From an uncultured Oscillospiraceae bacterium (GTDB lineage Bacteria; Bacillota; Clostridia; Oscillospirales; Oscillospiraceae), in contig CAAENU010000136.1 of the NCBI GenBank assembly GCA_900757415.1, positions 1-14,196 of the forward strand: a DNA stretch of 14,196 bases, given 5' to 3'. The position numbers and the translations under genes are program-made. Each line of letters begins with the position of its first letter. The stretch's first letter is position 1. The notes beneath the pieces are model-generated. The model saw only the letters and a list, made by a program, of their open reading frames with translations, did no database searches and had not been told where the DNA came from. Positions 14,047 through 14,196 of this stretch are shown here, one piece after another.

Positions 14047-14196
14047 ATGACTGTACGGGAATCGGGTGAAATGTATCTTGAGGCTATACTGGTTTTAGCG
14101 AAGAAAAGCGGGTATGTCCGCTCCATTGACGTCAGCGAATATCTGGGGTATTCCAAGCCCAGCGTTTCCCGCGCGATGGGCATTCTCCGGGAGGGC
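14047..14196 (+). CDS. DtxR/MntR-family metal-dependent repressor, 5' part
   Basis: The first 50 codons of a gene run off the window edge. The residues MTVRESGEMYLEAILVL, then VRSIDVSEYLGYSKPSVSRAM, match the winged-helix start of DtxR/MntR regulators: an opening helix with the ESxExYLEAI pattern and a recognition helix with SKPSVSRA. In this family, iron or manganese binding allows repression of metal-uptake genes; the metal-binding and dimerisation parts are beyond the edge, so iron and manganese types cannot be told apart. AAAGGAG lies about 8 bases before the ATG. It is unrelated to the sugar operon upstream and is separated from it by a strong terminator hairpin and by intergenic repeats. 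Confidence 0.88.
   Translation, partial: MTVRESGEMYLEAILVLAKKSGYVRSIDVSEYLGYSKPSVSRAMGILREG

Noticed and set aside
1..14196. CRISPR arrays, tRNA, rRNA, known riboswitches, transposases
   Set aside because: No regularly spaced repeats, no tRNA-like or rRNA segments, no recognisable aptamer core and no transposase-like proteins were seen on either strand.

Overview
This window looks like a chromosomal stretch of a moderately GC-rich Bacillota, most likely a gut-type clostridium (Oscillospiraceae-like). The basis is AGGAGG-type ribosome binding sites, a lipobox-bearing solute-binding lipoprotein, single-membrane surface proteins with N-terminal anchors, an AP2-domain fragment, and gene families common in that group. 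The species cannot be named from sequence alone.

Layout. 1-448: the 3' end of an unrecognised protein resembling a C39-like cysteine peptidase. 449-616: a strong promoter with two GC palindromes around its -35 box and a leader hairpin. 617-3575: three tightly packed genes, namely a membrane-anchored right-handed beta-helix glycosidase-like protein (GH28/GH49 type), a membrane-anchored F5/8 type C (CBM32-like) protein, and a short double [4Fe-4S] protein of the COG1600/QueG-like superfamily. 3612-4765: a LacI-family regulator with its own promoter and terminator. 4805-13480: a six-gene transport and phosphorolysis operon (solute-binding lipoprotein, two ABC permeases, two different GH65 phosphorylases, beta-phosphoglucomutase) ending in a 17-bp hairpin. 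13485-13778 (minus strand): a short AP2-domain fragment. 13779-14046: a long hairpin, a GC-rich patch and a shared repeat motif. 14047-end: the start of a DtxR/MntR-type metal-dependent repressor.

How it works together (inference from families plus context). The surface beta-helix enzyme and the carbohydrate-binding protein capture and cut a glucan or glycoside. The lipoprotein and two permeases import the oligosaccharide; no ATPase is encoded here, so a shared MsmK-type ATPase elsewhere is expected. Two GH65 enzymes with different active-site surroundings split alpha-glucosides with phosphate to beta-glucose-1-phosphate, and beta-phosphoglucomutase converts that to glucose-6-phosphate. The whole is a Gram-positive alpha-glucoside utilisation locus.

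The best sequence-level discovery is a shared operator, about GTTWAACGWNAAAC. It occurs four times: across codons 3-7 of the beta-helix gene (a perfect 14-bp palindrome), over the -10 box of the lacI gene, at the predicted start point of the transport operon, and 62 bp further downstream. This ties the surface genes and the transport operon into one LacI regulon. Substrate identity is open: GH65 chemistry points to an alpha-glucoside (nigerose-, kojibiose- or maltose-type), but the beta-helix protein lacks the GH28 His and Arg-x-Lys signatures and its specificity is not readable.
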